A stretch of DNA of 64,000 nucleotides from Azospirillum sp. TSH58 (GCF_003119115.1 NZ_CP022365.1:62001-126000); one strand, 5' to 3'; shown: positions 8,572-17,735, counted from the first letter of the stretch. Numbers and translations are program-made. The notes: generated by a model not told the origin, from the letters alone.

Positions 8572-10884
8572 TTGAACGAAGTCATCATCGCGGACGCTGG
8601 ACTTGAGGATCTCGACGGGCTGCTCAGCCGCCGCCATCCGGACGTCCAGGTCATGCTCGTCTCCGCCGCCGACGATGCCCACGCCGTTCTGGCCGAGGCG
8701 CTCACCGCCCGTCCGTCCGTCCTGCATCTGGTCGCCCATGGCGAGCCGGGACGGGTCCTGCTGGGCGCCCAGCCGCTGGACGCGCGGTCGCTGCTCGACC
8801 GCTCCTGGCCGGACGCGCGCGGCACCGAGATCCACCTCCACGCCTGCCACGCCGGCGCGGGCGCCGAGGGCCGTCTTCTCCTCGACCGGCTGGCCGCCGC
8901 CACGGGCGCCACGGTCGCGGCCTCCTCGGGGCTGGTCGGCCCGGCGGCGCAGGGCGCCTCCTGGACGCTCGACCAGAGCACCGCGCCGGTCGTCGCCCCC
9001 TCCCCCTTCGCGGCTGTCGAGGGCTGGACTCATGTCCTGGCCGTGACCGGCACCACGACGGCGGGCCCCGACCTGCTGACCAGCGATGACGAGCCCGATG
9101 TGATCGAAGGCGGGGCCGGCAACGACACGCTGATCGGCGGCGGCGGCAACGACACGCTGATCGGTGGCGCGGGTGCCGACGTGCTGAACGGCGGGGCGGG
9201 CTTCGACGAGGCGTCCTACGAGACCGCGACCTCCGGCCTCGTGCTGGACCTGCTGACCCCGGGCAACAGCACGGGCGACGCCGCGGGCGACACCTTCATC
9301 GACATCGAGCGCTGGGTCGGTTCCAACTTCGACGACACCATGGTGGCCGGGAACGACCCCGTGTGGTTCTGGGCCCATGACGGCGCCGACCTGGTGACCG
9401 GCGGCGCCGGGAACGACACGCTGGAGAGCGGCAACGGCAACGACACCGTCCATGGCGGGGCCGGCAACGACCAGATCTTCGGGCGGGCCGACGACGACAT
9501 GCTCTATGGCGACGACGGCGACGATCTGCTGGTCGGCGGCGGCGGCAAGGACAGCCTGATGGGCGGGGCCGGCAACGACACGCTGGTCGGCGACTGGGAC
9601 GCCGACACGATGATCGGCGGCGACGGCGACGACGTCTTCTACAGCGGCGAACATGGCAACATGGATGAGGCCGACGTCATCCAGGGCGGCGCCGGCAACG
9701 ACACCTTCATCATCGCCGCGCAGGGCGATGCCGGCACGGTCTCCTACGACGGCGGCGACGGCACCGACACGCTGCGCGTCAGCTCCGACAACGTGACCGA
9801 TCCGGAAGGCAAGATCACCACGGCGACGCCGCAGATCGACATCTCCGGCATGACCCTGACCAGCGTGGAAAACCTCGATCTGGTCGGCAGCGTGCGCCAC
9901 ACGGTGACGATGACCGCCGCCCAGGCCAGCAACTTCACCAGCGGGGTGACCGGGGCCATGGTGGGCGACGCCTTCACCATCACCGGCACGGCCATGACCG
10001 GAACGGCCAACGCCGGCAACGGCAGCCAGCTCGGCGCCGGGCAGGTCCAGGCGGAGACGGTGGACGGCGTCACCTTCCTGCGCATCGGCACCGACGCCAC
10101 CGCGGGCGCCGACGTGACCCTGCGCTTCGTCGGCAGCTTCACCGCCGGGCAGTTCCAGCTCAACGGCGACACCGTCACGCTGATCGACGCGCCCCCGACC
10201 ACCGAACCGCCGACCACCGAGCCCCCGACGACGGAACCGCCGACCACCACCCCGCCGACGACCGAGCCCCCGACCACGGAACCGCCGACCACGACGCCGC
10301 CCACGACGGAGCCGCCGACCACCACCCCGCCGGTGGACGACCGCCCCTCCGCCGCCATGCAGCGCATCGTGGACGGTGTGACGGAGGACGTGAAGGCCTA
10401 CGCCTACGAAGGGCCGGTGTCCGACCTGCAGTGGACCTTCCTGGGCGACTCCCGCAGCGAGGTGCTGGGCGGGTCGGACGGCAACGACTTCATCAACCTG
10501 CTGGGCGGCGACGACGCGGCCTGGGGTGGCGCCGGCGACGACGTGCTGGACGGCGGCTCGGGCTCCAACTGGCTGATCGGCGGCACGGGCAAGGACACCT
10601 TCTTCGTCGACGGCCGCGGCACCGAGACCACCTGGTCCACCGTGGTCGATCTGGAGCAGGGCGAGTGGGCCACGATGTGGGGCTATCAGGAGGGGGTCTC
10701 GAAACTCTCCTGGGAGGAGATGGGCGGCGCCGAAGGCTACAAGGGCGCGACGGTCCATTGCGACATCGACGGCAACGGCACCATCGACGCCAGCATGACC
10801 TTCACCGGCAAGGCCGTGGGCGCGATGACCATGACGACCGGCACCATGGGCGACCAGAACTACATCGCCTTCATCAACCTCTAA
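8572..10884 (+). CDS. DUF4347-RTX secreted protein, copy 2
   Basis: Paralogue of the preceding gene, 770 residues, in direct tandem. The DUF4347-like domain (1-145) and the last 180 residues are almost the same as in copy 1. The RTX block is shorter: one non-RTX segment instead of two. The Pro-Thr linker is longer. The TTG start at 8572 is preferred over upstream in-frame starts because of the GGAGAG site and the match to copy 1. It is expected to be a calcium-folded, type I-secreted surface or extracellular protein. The mosaic of near-identical and divergent blocks suggests duplication followed by gene conversion or loss of repeat blocks. Confidence 0.85.
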   Translation: MNEVIIADAGLEDLDGLLSRRHPDVQVMLVSAADDAHAVLAEALTARPSVLHLVAHGEPGRVLLGAQPLDARSLLDRSWPDARGTEIHLHACHAGAGAEGRLLLDRLAAATGATVAASSGLVGPAAQGASWTLDQSTAPVVAPSPFAAVEGWTHVLAVTGTTTAGPDLLTSDDEPDVIEGGAGNDTLIGGGGNDTLIGGAGADVLNGGAGFDEASYETATSGLVLDLLTPGNSTGDAAGDTFIDIERWVGSNFDDTMVAGNDPVWFWAHDGADLVTGGAGNDTLESGNGNDTVHGGAGNDQIFGRADDDMLYGDDGDDLLVGGGGKDSLMGGAGNDTLVGDWDADTMIGGDGDDVFYSGEHGNMDEADVIQGGAGNDTFIIAAQGDAGTVSYDGGDGTDTLRVSSDNVTDPEGKITTATPQIDISGMTLTSVENLDLVGSVRHTVTMTAAQASNFTSGVTGAMVGDAFTITGTAMTGTANAGNGSQLGAGQVQAETVDGVTFLRIGTDATAGADVTLRFVGSFTAGQFQLNGDTVTLIDAPPTTEPPTTEPPTTEPPTTTPPTTEPPTTEPPTTTPPTTEPPTTTPPVDDRPSAAMQRIVDGVTEDVKAYAYEGPVSDLQWTFLGDSRSEVLGGSDGNDFINLLGGDDAAWGGAGDDVLDGGSGSNWLIGGTGKDTFFVDGRGTETTWSTVVDLEQGEWATMWGYQEGVSKLSWEEMGGAEGYKGATVHCDIDGNGTIDASMTFTGKAVGAMTMTTGTMGDQNYIAFINL
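10192..10332 (+). repeat. Tandem PPTT(E/T) coding repeat, copy 2
   Basis: Forty-seven codons encode about nine units of the same five-residue Pro-Thr repeat as in copy 1, three units longer. Repeat-number change by slippage would alter the spacing between the RTX region and the C-terminal module without breaking the frame only when a multiple of three bases is gained or lost. Confidence 0.85.
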
Positions 10885-10904
10885 GCTGAGGCCGTCCGAA
10901 ACGC

Positions 10905-10942
10905 GCCGGTCCGGGGGATGCTCTCCCCTGGGCCGGCTTTTT
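10905..10942 (+). terminator. Terminator after RTX copy 2
   Basis: A GC-rich hairpin (GCCGG at 10905-10909 pairing with CCGGC at 10933-10937, with wobble pairs inside) is followed by TTTTT. Confidence 0.75.
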
Positions 10943-10945
10943 CCT

Positions 10946-10966
10946 GTTGATGCCGGCTGTTGATGC
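10946..10966 (+). repeat. Direct repeat upstream of parA
   Basis: GTTGATGC occurs twice with a 13-base period (10946-10953 and 10959-10966), just before the parA promoter candidate. It may bind a regulator or ParA/ParB; no direct evidence. Confidence 0.4.
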
Positions 10967-10986
10967 AACGGTGGTGACCGTCAACC

Positions 10987-11016
10987 TTGACCGATTCGGG
11001 GCTCCGTCGTATCGGT
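10987..11016 (+). promoter_or_regulatory. Candidate parA promoter overlapped by a dyad operator
   Basis: TTGACC (10987-10992), 17 bases, then TATCGG (11010-11015) fits a sigma-70-type promoter. The same bases carry an inverted repeat: ACCGAT at 10990-10995 and ATCGGT at 11011-11016. ParA proteins with an N-terminal helix-turn-helix often repress their own promoter, so this dyad is a candidate autorepression site. The predicted transcript would start about 30 bases before the parA start codon. Confidence 0.45.
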
Positions 11017-11051
11017 TGAACACGGCAAGCGCATTCGCTGTGGAGGTTGAC

Positions 11052-12059
11052 GTGCGTGGCGAAGACATGAGGCTCCTGCGCGAGGAGCGCAAACTCTCAC
11101 AGCCGGATTTCGCGGCCTGGCTGAACGAGCGGCTGGAGCGGCGCTATGACCGCTCCAAGATTTCCCGCTGGGAAAGCAACAGCGAGAAGATCCCGGACGC
11201 GGTGGTCCGCTTCCTCCTGAAGGAGACGGCTGTGGTGGACGGCAAGCATGGCCCGGCGCTGGTCATCTGCCTTGCCAACCAGAAGGGCGGGGTCGGCAAG
11301 ACCACCTGTACGGTGAACACCGCCAGCATCCTGGCGCGCGAGGGCTACCGCGTGCTCATCATCGACGCCGACCCGCAGGCCAACGCCACGGCGCATCTCG
11401 GCATCGACCTGATCGAGTATGAGGAGGGCCGGCGCAAGTCGCTCGCCCATGTGCTGCGCGAGGAGGTCGCCGTCGAGGACATCGTCGTCCCGGTCGGCGA
11501 CATCGGGCTGGAGATCGCCCCGTCGAGCATCGAGCTGGCGTCCGTCGAGGTGGAGCTGACCGCCGATCCCAGCGGCCCCATGGCCCTGCGGGAGCGGCTG
11601 CAGGACGCGCGGGCGTCCTATGACTTCATCTTCATCGACTGCCCGCCGAACCTGGGCCAATGCACCGCCAACGGGCTGGTGGCGTCGGACCTCATCGTCA
11701 TCCCCTGCCAGACCGAGTATCTGTCCTCCATCGGCGTGAACCATCTGCTGAAGACGATCAACAAGCTGAAGCGGCGCTGCCACCCCAGCCTCGCCGTCCT
11801 GGGCATCCTGCCGACCATGCACAACGCCCGGCTGAACCAGCATCAGGTGACCCTGGAGCAGCTCCACAGCGCGCTGGGCGGCACGCTGCGCATCTTCCCG
11901 CCGGTGCCGCGGGCGACCATCTACGGCGACGCGGCGCTTGCCGGCCGCGCGGCCCTGGAGGCGGTGCCGGACGCCCCGGGAGCCTCGTCCTACCGGGCGC
12001 TCGCCGATGCCATCGTGGTGGAGCGGCGCAAGCGTGTGGAGGTGGCCAATGTCGCGTAA
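11052..12059 (+). CDS. parA: ParA partition ATPase with N-terminal DNA-binding domain
   Basis: A 335-residue P-loop ATPase. Residues 6-42 form a helix-turn-helix-like segment (ERKLSQPDF ... SKISRWE). The deviant Walker A motif KGGVGKTT is at 78-85, followed by DADPQAN and FIDCPPNLG. This is the layout of type Ia plasmid ParA, which moves ParB-parS complexes and often represses its own operon. The GTG at 11052 is chosen because GGAGG sits 5 bases before it; ATG 11067 is the alternative. It overlaps parB by 11 bases. Its presence suggests that the window comes from a plasmid or secondary chromosome; no replication initiator gene is seen. Confidence 0.9.
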   Translation: MRGEDMRLLREERKLSQPDFAAWLNERLERRYDRSKISRWESNSEKIPDAVVRFLLKETAVVDGKHGPALVICLANQKGGVGKTTCTVNTASILAREGYRVLIIDADPQANATAHLGIDLIEYEEGRRKSLAHVLREEVAVEDIVVPVGDIGLEIAPSSIELASVEVELTADPSGPMALRERLQDARASYDFIFIDCPPNLGQCTANGLVASDLIVIPCQTEYLSSIGVNHLLKTINKLKRRCHPSLAVLGILPTMHNARLNQHQVTLEQLHSALGGTLRIFPPVPRATIYGDAALAGRAALEAVPDAPGASSYRALADAIVVERRKRVEVANVA

Positions 12060-12933
12060 GCTCGGAACCGGGAACCTCGCCCGGCTGAACGCCATGAGCC
12101 GTGGCGCGCTCGCCGTTTTCGCGGAGCCGGAGCAGGGCGTGCGGCTCGTCTACCCCGACGTGGACTGGATCGAGGCCAACCCCGACCAGCCGCGCCGCCG
12201 CTTCGACGAGGCGGAACTGGCCGCCCTCACCGACTCCATCCGCAAATACGGACTTCAGCAGCCGATCGGCGTGCGGGAGCTGGGGCCGAGCCGCTTCCAG
12301 CTCGTCTTCGGCGAACGTCGCCTGCGCGCGGTCCGCGCGCTCGGCCAGCAGACGGTCCCCTGCATCCTCGTGCCGGACGGCGTCGACACCGCCGAGGTGG
12401 CGGTCGTGGAAAACGTCCTGCGCTCCGACCTGACCCCTTTCGAAGAGGCCGACGCCTTCGTGGCGCTCGTGGAGAGGCACGGCTATTCGCACGCCGACCT
12501 CGGCCAGATCATGGGGCGCGACAAGGCGGAGATCACCCGGACCCTCGGCCTGACCAAGATCGCCCCGGCGGTGCGGGAGCGCTACGAGGGGGCCGAGAAG
12601 AGGATTGCCCGCTACAAGCTCTACCAGATCGCGGCACTCGACGACGCGGACGCCCAGATGCGCCTTCTGGACAGCCTGACCAACGACCAGCCCCTGCCGG
12701 AGCCCCGCGCGCTCGGTGCTGCCGCAACGGGCCCGCGGGACGAGCCGGAAGCGGTGTTGAGCGCCTTCAGCCTGCGCGTCTCCCGCAACATCCTGCGCAC
12801 CCGGGAGGCCTTGCACGCTTTCCAGGAGAAGCCGAAGCGGTTGGAGGATGTGGACCGCGAAGTGCTGCGCGACCTGCGCCGCTCCATCGACGCGATCCTG
12901 AACGGTGAGAATGAGGGCGGTGAGAACGGCTGA
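12049..12933 (+). CDS. parB: ParB centromere-binding protein
   Basis: A 294-residue ParB/Spo0J family protein. It has the N-terminal ParB segment with NPDQPRRRFDE, the nucleotide-binding GERRLRA motif, the VVENVLRSDLTPFEEA motif, and a helix-turn-helix around HADLGQIMGRDKAEITRTLG. The start codon lies inside the end of parA, so the two are translationally coupled. The last 30 bases of the gene already contain two copies of the GGTGAGAA half-site found in the palindromes immediately downstream, so coding and centromere sequences overlap. Confidence 0.92.
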   Translation: MSRKLGTGNLARLNAMSRGALAVFAEPEQGVRLVYPDVDWIEANPDQPRRRFDEAELAALTDSIRKYGLQQPIGVRELGPSRFQLVFGERRLRAVRALGQQTVPCILVPDGVDTAEVAVVENVLRSDLTPFEEADAFVALVERHGYSHADLGQIMGRDKAEITRTLGLTKIAPAVRERYEGAEKRIARYKLYQIAALDDADAQMRLLDSLTNDQPLPEPRALGAAATGPRDEPEAVLSAFSLRVSRNILRTREALHAFQEKPKRLEDVDREVLRDLRRSIDAILNGENEGGENG

Positions 12934-12997
12934 CCGGAGCCGGTGAGAATTCTCACCGGTCCCTTTCCCTCGCGCGGAGCGGTGAGAATTCTCACCG
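12904..12997. repeat. Candidate parS array: two palindromes and two half-sites
   Basis: CCGGTGAGAATTCTCACCGG (12940-12959) is a perfect 20-bp palindrome. Its 18-bp core recurs at 12980-12997, with centres 39 bases apart. Two further direct half-sites, GGTGAGAA, occur at 12904-12911 and 12919-12926 inside the end of parB. The position directly after parAB and the 16-bp palindromic core fit ParB-binding centromere sites. The sequence differs from the canonical chromosomal parS TGTTTCACGTGAAACA, as expected for a plasmid or chromid system with its own specificity. Confidence 0.75.
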
Positions 12998-13022
12998 GCT
13001 GCTTTCCGGGACCCACGCAAAG

Positions 13023-13062
13023 AAAAAGGCCCTTCCCCGCATCCACGGGGAAGGGCCTTTTT
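13023..13062. terminator. Bidirectional terminator between parB and phosphomannomutase
   Basis: A perfect 17-bp stem (13023-13039 with 13046-13062), a 6-base loop, five A on one side and five T on the other. It can end transcription from parAB on the plus strand and from the convergent phosphomannomutase gene on the minus strand. Confidence 0.9.
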
Positions 13063-13074
13063 CGTTCCGCCCGA

Positions 13075-14478
13075 TCAGTGGGCGCTGCCGCCGTCCTCGA
13101 AGGAGGGGGCCTGGAGGCCGGAGGCTTCCAGCTGGGCAACGACCATGCCTTTCAGCCGCTCCAGCCCTTCGGGCGTGCCCGACTCCGCGCGGGCGACCAG
13201 AACGTCCTGGGTGTTGGAGGCGCGCAGCAGCCACCAGCCGTCCGCCGTCTTCACGCGCACGCCGTCGATGTCGTTGACGTCCGCACCCTCGTCCTTCAGC
13301 CGGCCCTTGACCTCCTGGACGACCTGGAACTTGCGCTCCTCGCTCACCTGGAAGCGGGTTTCCGGCGTGTTCACCACCGGCGGCAGGCGGTCGCGCAGCT
13401 CCGACAGCGGCTGGTTCAGCTTGCTGACCAGCCCGATCAGCCGCACCGCGCAGTACAGCGCGTCGTCGAAGCCGTACCACTTGTCGGCGAAGAAGATGTG
13501 GCCCGACATCTCGCCGGCCAGCGGAGAGCCGAGTTCCGCCATCTTCGCCTTCAGCAGCGAATGGCCGGTCTTCCACATCAGCGGGGTGCCGCCGAGCCGG
13601 GCGATCTCGTCGAACAGCGTCTGGCTGGCCTTCACGTCGGCGATGATCGTCGCGCCGGGGTGGCTCTTCAGCACGTCGGCGGCGTAGATCGCCACCAGCT
13701 GGTCGCCCCACACCACGCGGCCCCGGTGATCGATGGCGCCGATGCGGTCGCCGTCGCCGTCGAAGCCGATGCCGATGTCGCAGCCGTTCTCCGCCACCGC
13801 CTTCTTCAGGTCGACGAGGTTCTTCTCGACCGTCGGGTCCGGATGGTGGTTGGGGAAGTTGCCGTCGATCTCGTCGAACAGCAGGATGTGCTTGCCCGGC
13901 AGCTTCGCGGTCAGGCGGCGCAGGATCTCGCCGGTGGCGCCGTTGCCGGCGTCCCAGGCGATGGTCAGGTCGCGGGTGCCGTCATAGTCGCGCAGCAGGC
14001 GCTCCACGTAGGCGTCCTTGATGTCGACCTGTTCCGAGGAGCCCTCGCCCGACGCATAGTCGGCCTTCGACGCGATGATGCCGAGGTCGAGGATCTGCTG
14101 GCCGTAGACCGGCCCCTTGCCCAGCATCATCTTGATGCCGTTGTAGTCCGGCGGGTTGTGGGAGCCGGTGATCATGATGCCGGCCGCCGCCTCGCGGTCG
14201 CGGGTGGCGAAATACAGCATCGGGGTGGGGCCGAGCCCGATCCGCAGCACATGCAGGCCGCAGGCGACCAGGCCCTCCACCATGGCGGCTTCCAGCTCCG
14301 GCGAGGACAGCCGGCCATCGTAGCCGACGCAGACGGTCTTCCCGCCGCCGCGGGCGACCACGGTGCCGAAGGCCCGTCCGACCGCGCGGGCGTCCGCCGC
14401 GGTCAGGGTGCTGCCGACGATGCCGCGGATGTCGTACTCGCGCAGCACGGTCGGATGGAAGATGTGGGCTTCGCTCAT
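13075..14478 (-). CDS. Phosphomannomutase/phosphoglucomutase
   Basis: A 467-residue member of the alpha-D-phosphohexomutase family. The phosphoserine loop TGSHNP puts the catalytic serine at 106; the metal loop is DGDGDR, and the sugar-binding GEMSGH motif and a C-terminal phosphate-binding segment (RASNTQD) are present. It interconverts mannose-6-P/mannose-1-P or glucose-6-P/glucose-1-P in the cytoplasm, feeding nucleotide-sugar synthesis. AGGAGGT lies 11 bases before the ATG. It follows the UDP-glucose dehydrogenase gene by 32 bases on the same strand, probably as one operon. AlgC/ManB-type dual specificity is possible; substrate cannot be fixed from sequence. Confidence 0.93.
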   Translation of the reverse strand: MSEAHIFHPTVLREYDIRGIVGSTLTAADARAVGRAFGTVVARGGGKTVCVGYDGRLSSPELEAAMVEGLVACGLHVLRIGLGPTPMLYFATRDREAAAGIMITGSHNPPDYNGIKMMLGKGPVYGQQILDLGIIASKADYASGEGSSEQVDIKDAYVERLLRDYDGTRDLTIAWDAGNGATGEILRRLTAKLPGKHILLFDEIDGNFPNHHPDPTVEKNLVDLKKAVAENGCDIGIGFDGDGDRIGAIDHRGRVVWGDQLVAIYAADVLKSHPGATIIADVKASQTLFDEIARLGGTPLMWKTGHSLLKAKMAELGSPLAGEMSGHIFFADKWYGFDDALYCAVRLIGLVSKLNQPLSELRDRLPPVVNTPETRFQVSEERKFQVVQEVKGRLKDEGADVNDIDGVRVKTADGWWLLRASNTQDVLVARAESGTPEGLERLKGMVVAQLEASGLQAPSFEDGGSAH

Positions 14479-14510
14479 GGTCTCGACGGACCTCCTTGAA
14501 CCGGATCGCT

Positions 14511-15836
14511 TCAGACGGTCGGAGACGGCGCCGTGGGCCGCCCGATGGAGGAATAGGCGAAGCCGGCGGCCGCCATGTCCCCCGGATTGTAGACGTTGCG
14601 CAGATCGATCATGACCGGCTCCTTCAGCAGGGTCTTGACCCGTTTCAGATCCAGCGCGCGGAACTCGTTCCATTCCGTCAGGATGGCCACGCAGTCGGCT
14701 CCCTCCAGGGCGCCGTAGGCGTCCTGCGTCCACTGCACGCCGGGCAGCAGCTTTTCGGCCTCGTGCATGCCGGCGGGGTCATAGGCGCGCACGATGGCGC
14801 CGGCGGCCTGGAGCGCCGGGACGATGTCCAGCGACGGGGCGTCGCGCATGTCGTCGGTGTTGGGCTTGAAGGTGACGCCCAGAACGCCGATCGTCTTGCC
14901 GGCCACCGACCCGCCGCAGGCGGCGACGATGCGCTCGGCCATCTGCTTCTTGCGCTTGTCGTTGATGTCGACGACCGTCTCGATGATGCGCAGCGGGCTG
15001 CCCACCTGCTGGGCGGTGCGCACCAGGGCCAGCGTGTCCTTGGGGAAGCAGGAGCCGCCGTAGCCCGGACCGGGGTGCAGGAACTTCTTGCCGATGCGCC
15101 CGTCCAGCCCGATGCCGCGGGCCACGTCATGGACGTTGGCGCCCACCTTCTCGCACAGGTCGGCGATCTCGTTGATGAAGGTGATTTTCGCGGCCAGGAA
15201 GGTGTTGGCGGCGTATTTGGTCAGCTCCGCCGTCTCGAGCGAGGTCAGGACGATCGGCGTCTCGATCAGGTAGAGCGGGCGGTAGAGGCGGCGCATCACC
15301 TCGGCGGCGCGCTCCGAACTGGTGCCGATCACCACGCGGTCGGGCCGCATGAAGTCGCCGATGGCCGAGCCTTCGCGCAGGAACTCCGGGTTGCTCGCCA
15401 CGTCGAAATCGGCGTCGGGGTTGGCGCGGCGGATGATCGCCTGGACCTCGCGGCCCGTTCCGACCGGCACGGTCGACTTGTTCACCACCACCGTGTAGTG
15501 GTCGAGGTTGGCGGCGACCTCCTCGGCGGCGGCGTAGACGTAGGAAAGATCGGCGTGGCCATCGCCGCGCCGGGTCGGAGTCCCCACCGCGATGAACACG
15601 GCGTCCACGCCAGCCATGGCTTCCTTCAGGTCGAGCGTGAAGGAGAGGCGCCCGGCGGCGACGTTGCGCGCGACCAGTTCATCCAGGCCCGGCTCGTAGA
15701 TCGGAATTTCGCCGCGCTTCAGGCGCTCGATCTTGCCGGCGTCCTTGTCGACACAGGTGACGTGGACGCCGAATTCCGAAAAGCAGGCGCCGGACACCAG
15801 CCCGACATAGCCCGTACCGATCATTGCGATGCGCAT
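14511..15836 (-). CDS. ugd: UDP-glucose 6-dehydrogenase
   Basis: A 441-residue UDP-glucose/GDP-mannose dehydrogenase. The Rossmann motif GTGYVG is at residues 7-12, the conserved NPEFLREG segment is present, and the catalytic cysteine is C263 in GGSCFPKD. It oxidises UDP-glucose to UDP-glucuronate with two NAD+, supplying acidic sugars for exopolysaccharide or lipopolysaccharide. The length and the [17 protein letters not shown] block favour UDP-glucose over GDP-mannose. It is the first gene of the pair with phosphomannomutase. Confidence 0.92.
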   Translation of the reverse strand: MRIAMIGTGYVGLVSGACFSEFGVHVTCVDKDAGKIERLKRGEIPIYEPGLDELVARNVAAGRLSFTLDLKEAMAGVDAVFIAVGTPTRRGDGHADLSYVYAAAEEVAANLDHYTVVVNKSTVPVGTGREVQAIIRRANPDADFDVASNPEFLREGSAIGDFMRPDRVVIGTSSERAAEVMRRLYRPLYLIETPIVLTSLETAELTKYAANTFLAAKITFINEIADLCEKVGANVHDVARGIGLDGRIGKKFLHPGPGYGGSCFPKDTLALVRTAQQVGSPLRIIETVVDINDKRKKQMAERIVAACGGSVAGKTIGVLGVTFKPNTDDMRDAPSLDIVPALQAAGAIVRAYDPAGMHEAEKLLPGVQWTQDAYGALEGADCVAILTEWNEFRALDLKRVKTLLKEPVMIDLRNVYNPGDMAAAGFAYSSIGRPTAPSPTV

Positions 15837-16092
15837 GAGGAACCCTTGTTGTCAACGTCCATAAGACCGCCCGTTTCTGGGATGAAACCGACCGGCGCCC
15901 GCCTTCCATGGCGGCCGGCCTGATCGGGACAGCCGTGATGGGAACATCACTCCGCGGCGGGCCGCCGCATGGGTCGCGTGCCTTCATCCAAGGCCGGAAG
16001 CCGATTCCGATCCGTTTCGCCGGAGGCGGACACGCCGTGGCTTGCTTCGCGGGCGCCCGCCCCCGCAGAACCGACTGGAAACGCCGTGTGGC

Positions 16093-16389
16093 TCAGATCG
16101 CCTGGAGATAGGCGGGGTCCAGGGCGCCGTGGCGGAACGGTATCCAATCCTTGTGGTCAGCCCGGTACTGCAGACCGTAGGGGTTCTTGAAGAAGATCTT
16201 CTGCAGCGGCTGGCCGCCCTCGGCGCGGGTGCGCTCCAGGTCGATCAGGGGCGAGGCGGCGAAGACCTTCTCCCACAACTCGGCATTGTCCACGTCGCGG
16301 CCCGCGTTCTTCACATAGTCGCGCGCGGTGTCGCTCAGTTGCCAGGCCTCTTCGACCATCGCGTAATAGTCCACAGTACCCTCGGCCAT
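16093..16389 (-). CDS. Small conserved-looking protein, function unknown
   Basis: A 98-residue acidic, soluble-looking protein with no signal peptide or membrane segment. It has an aromatic-rich C-terminal half (KIFFKNPYGLQYR, DWIPFRHG) and good GC3. It lies 86 bases downstream of pseC on the same strand and could be the last gene of the pseB-pseC unit. I do not recognise a family. A longer in-frame reading through the pseC region is an antisense-frame artefact and is rejected. Confidence 0.6.
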   Translation of the reverse strand: MAEGTVDYYAMVEEAWQLSDTARDYVKNAGRDVDNAELWEKVFAASPLIDLERTRAEGGQPLQKIFFKNPYGLQYRADHKDWIPFRHGALDPAYLQAI

Positions 16390-16475
16390 GACCCTGCTCC
16401 GAAGCATTCCAGATGACGCTTGGCATAGCGCATTTTTGGAAGAGAGAAAACTGTCCAGCAAGGACGCATGGGTTG

Positions 16476-17735
16476 TCATGCCGAAGCGGACAGGCCGAGC
16501 GTTTCGGTGAGAGCCGTGGCGACCCGATCCACATCGGCATCGGCCATGACCGGAAACAGGGGCAGCGACAGCGTCCGGGCGTAATGGGCGTCGGCGCCGG
16601 GCAGGGCGAGGTCGCCGCAGCGGTCGCGCCAATAGGGCTGCCGATGGACCGGGATGTAATGGACCTGGGTGCCGATGCCCCGCTCCCGCAGGCCGGCCAT
16701 GACCTGCGCCCGTGTCCGCCCGGCGGCGGCGAAGTCGATGCGGACGGCGCAGAGATGCCAGGCCGGGCGGCACCAGGGCGCGCGGGCCGCGGGCAGGAGC
16801 AGGGGGGCCAGCGGGGCCAGCCGTTCCGCGTAGAGGTCCATCAGATGGCGCCGCCGTTCCACGAAGGCGTCCAGCCGGGCCAGTTGGCTGAGCGCGAGCG
16901 CCGAGTGGATGTCGGTCAGGCGGTAATTGAATCCCGGTTCCGCCATCTCGTAGTACCAGGGATTGGGGGTTCCGTCGGCGGCGAACGCGGCCTCGCGGTC
17001 CTTGAAGCTTGCCGGATCCCGCTCCATCCCGTGATTGCGGAAGCGGCGCAGGCGGGCGGCGAGAACCGGATCGTTGGTGGTGACAGCCCCTCCCTCGCCC
17101 GCCGCGATGGTCTTCACGGGATGGAAGGAGAAGGCGGTGAGCGTGCCGAAGCCGTTGGAACCGACCGGCAGGGACCGCCCGTCCGGCGTCACGTCCACGC
17201 TGCCGATGGCGTGGCAGGCGTCCTCGACCACCGCCAGCCCGTGGCGGGCGGCGAGCCCGGCGAGCCCGGCCATGTCCGCGGTCTGCCCGGCGAAATGCAC
17301 GGGCGCCAGGGCGCGCACCCGCCAGCCGGCGCGGGCGGCCCGTTCGATCGCCGCCTCCGCCTGTTCCGGCCCCATCAGGCCGGTGTCGGGATCGACGTCG
17401 GCGAAGGCGACCTCCGCCCCCACGTAACGGGCGGCGTTGGCGGTGGCGAGGAAGGTGACGGCAGGCACCACCACCGCGTCGCCGGGGCCGAGCCCCAGCG
17501 CGAGGGTGGCCAAGTGCAGGGCGGCGGTCCCGTTGGCGCAGGACACCGCATGGGCCGCCCCGGTGCGCTCGCACAGCGCCCGTTCGAAGGCCTCCACCGC
17601 CGGGCCCTGGGTCAACCAGTCGCCGCGCAGGACGGCGGTGACCGCGTCGATGTCGCTCTGGTCGATGTCCTGACGCCCGTAAGGCAGGAAGGGGGCCAGG
17701 GAGAGGGGCGGAGGGGCTGAGTCCGGCCCGCCCAT
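16476..17735 (-). CDS. pseC: PLP-dependent UDP-4-keto-sugar aminotransferase (PseC type)
   Basis: A 419-residue DegT/DnrJ/EryC1 aminotransferase. The PLP lysine is K208 in FSFHPVKTI and the conserved Asp is in VVEDACHAIGS (D172). The FHPVKTI-AGEGGAV block is typical of PseC, which transfers an amino group from glutamate to UDP-2-acetamido-2,6-dideoxy-4-keto-L-arabino-hexose. This is the second step of pseudaminic acid synthesis. The ATG shares one base with the pseB stop codon (TGATG), so the two are coupled; GTG at 17738 is an alternative start. The later steps (PseH, PseG, PseI, PseF) are not in this window. Confidence 0.88.
   Translation of the reverse strand: MGGPDSAPPPLSLAPFLPYGRQDIDQSDIDAVTAVLRGDWLTQGPAVEAFERALCERTGAAHAVSCANGTAALHLATLALGLGPGDAVVVPAVTFLATANAARYVGAEVAFADVDPDTGLMGPEQAEAAIERAARAGWRVRALAPVHFAGQTADMAGLAGLAARHGLAVVEDACHAIGSVDVTPDGRSLPVGSNGFGTLTAFSFHPVKTIAAGEGGAVTTNDPVLAARLRRFRNHGMERDPASFKDREAAFAADGTPNPWYYEMAEPGFNYRLTDIHSALALSQLARLDAFVERRRHLMDLYAERLAPLAPLLLPAARAPWCRPAWHLCAVRIDFAAAGRTRAQVMAGLRERGIGTQVHYIPVHRQPYWRDRCGDLALPGADAHYARTLSLPLFPVMADADVDRVATALTETLGLSASA

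Noticed and set aside
5200..10968. Long minus-strand frames opposite the RTX genes
   Set aside because: Mirror images of the GGxGxD repeats; they read as V/A/G repeats without domains.
12904..12997. Canonical chromosomal parS
   Set aside because: The sequence does not match TGTTTCACGTGAAACA; it is called a candidate site of this plasmid-type system only.
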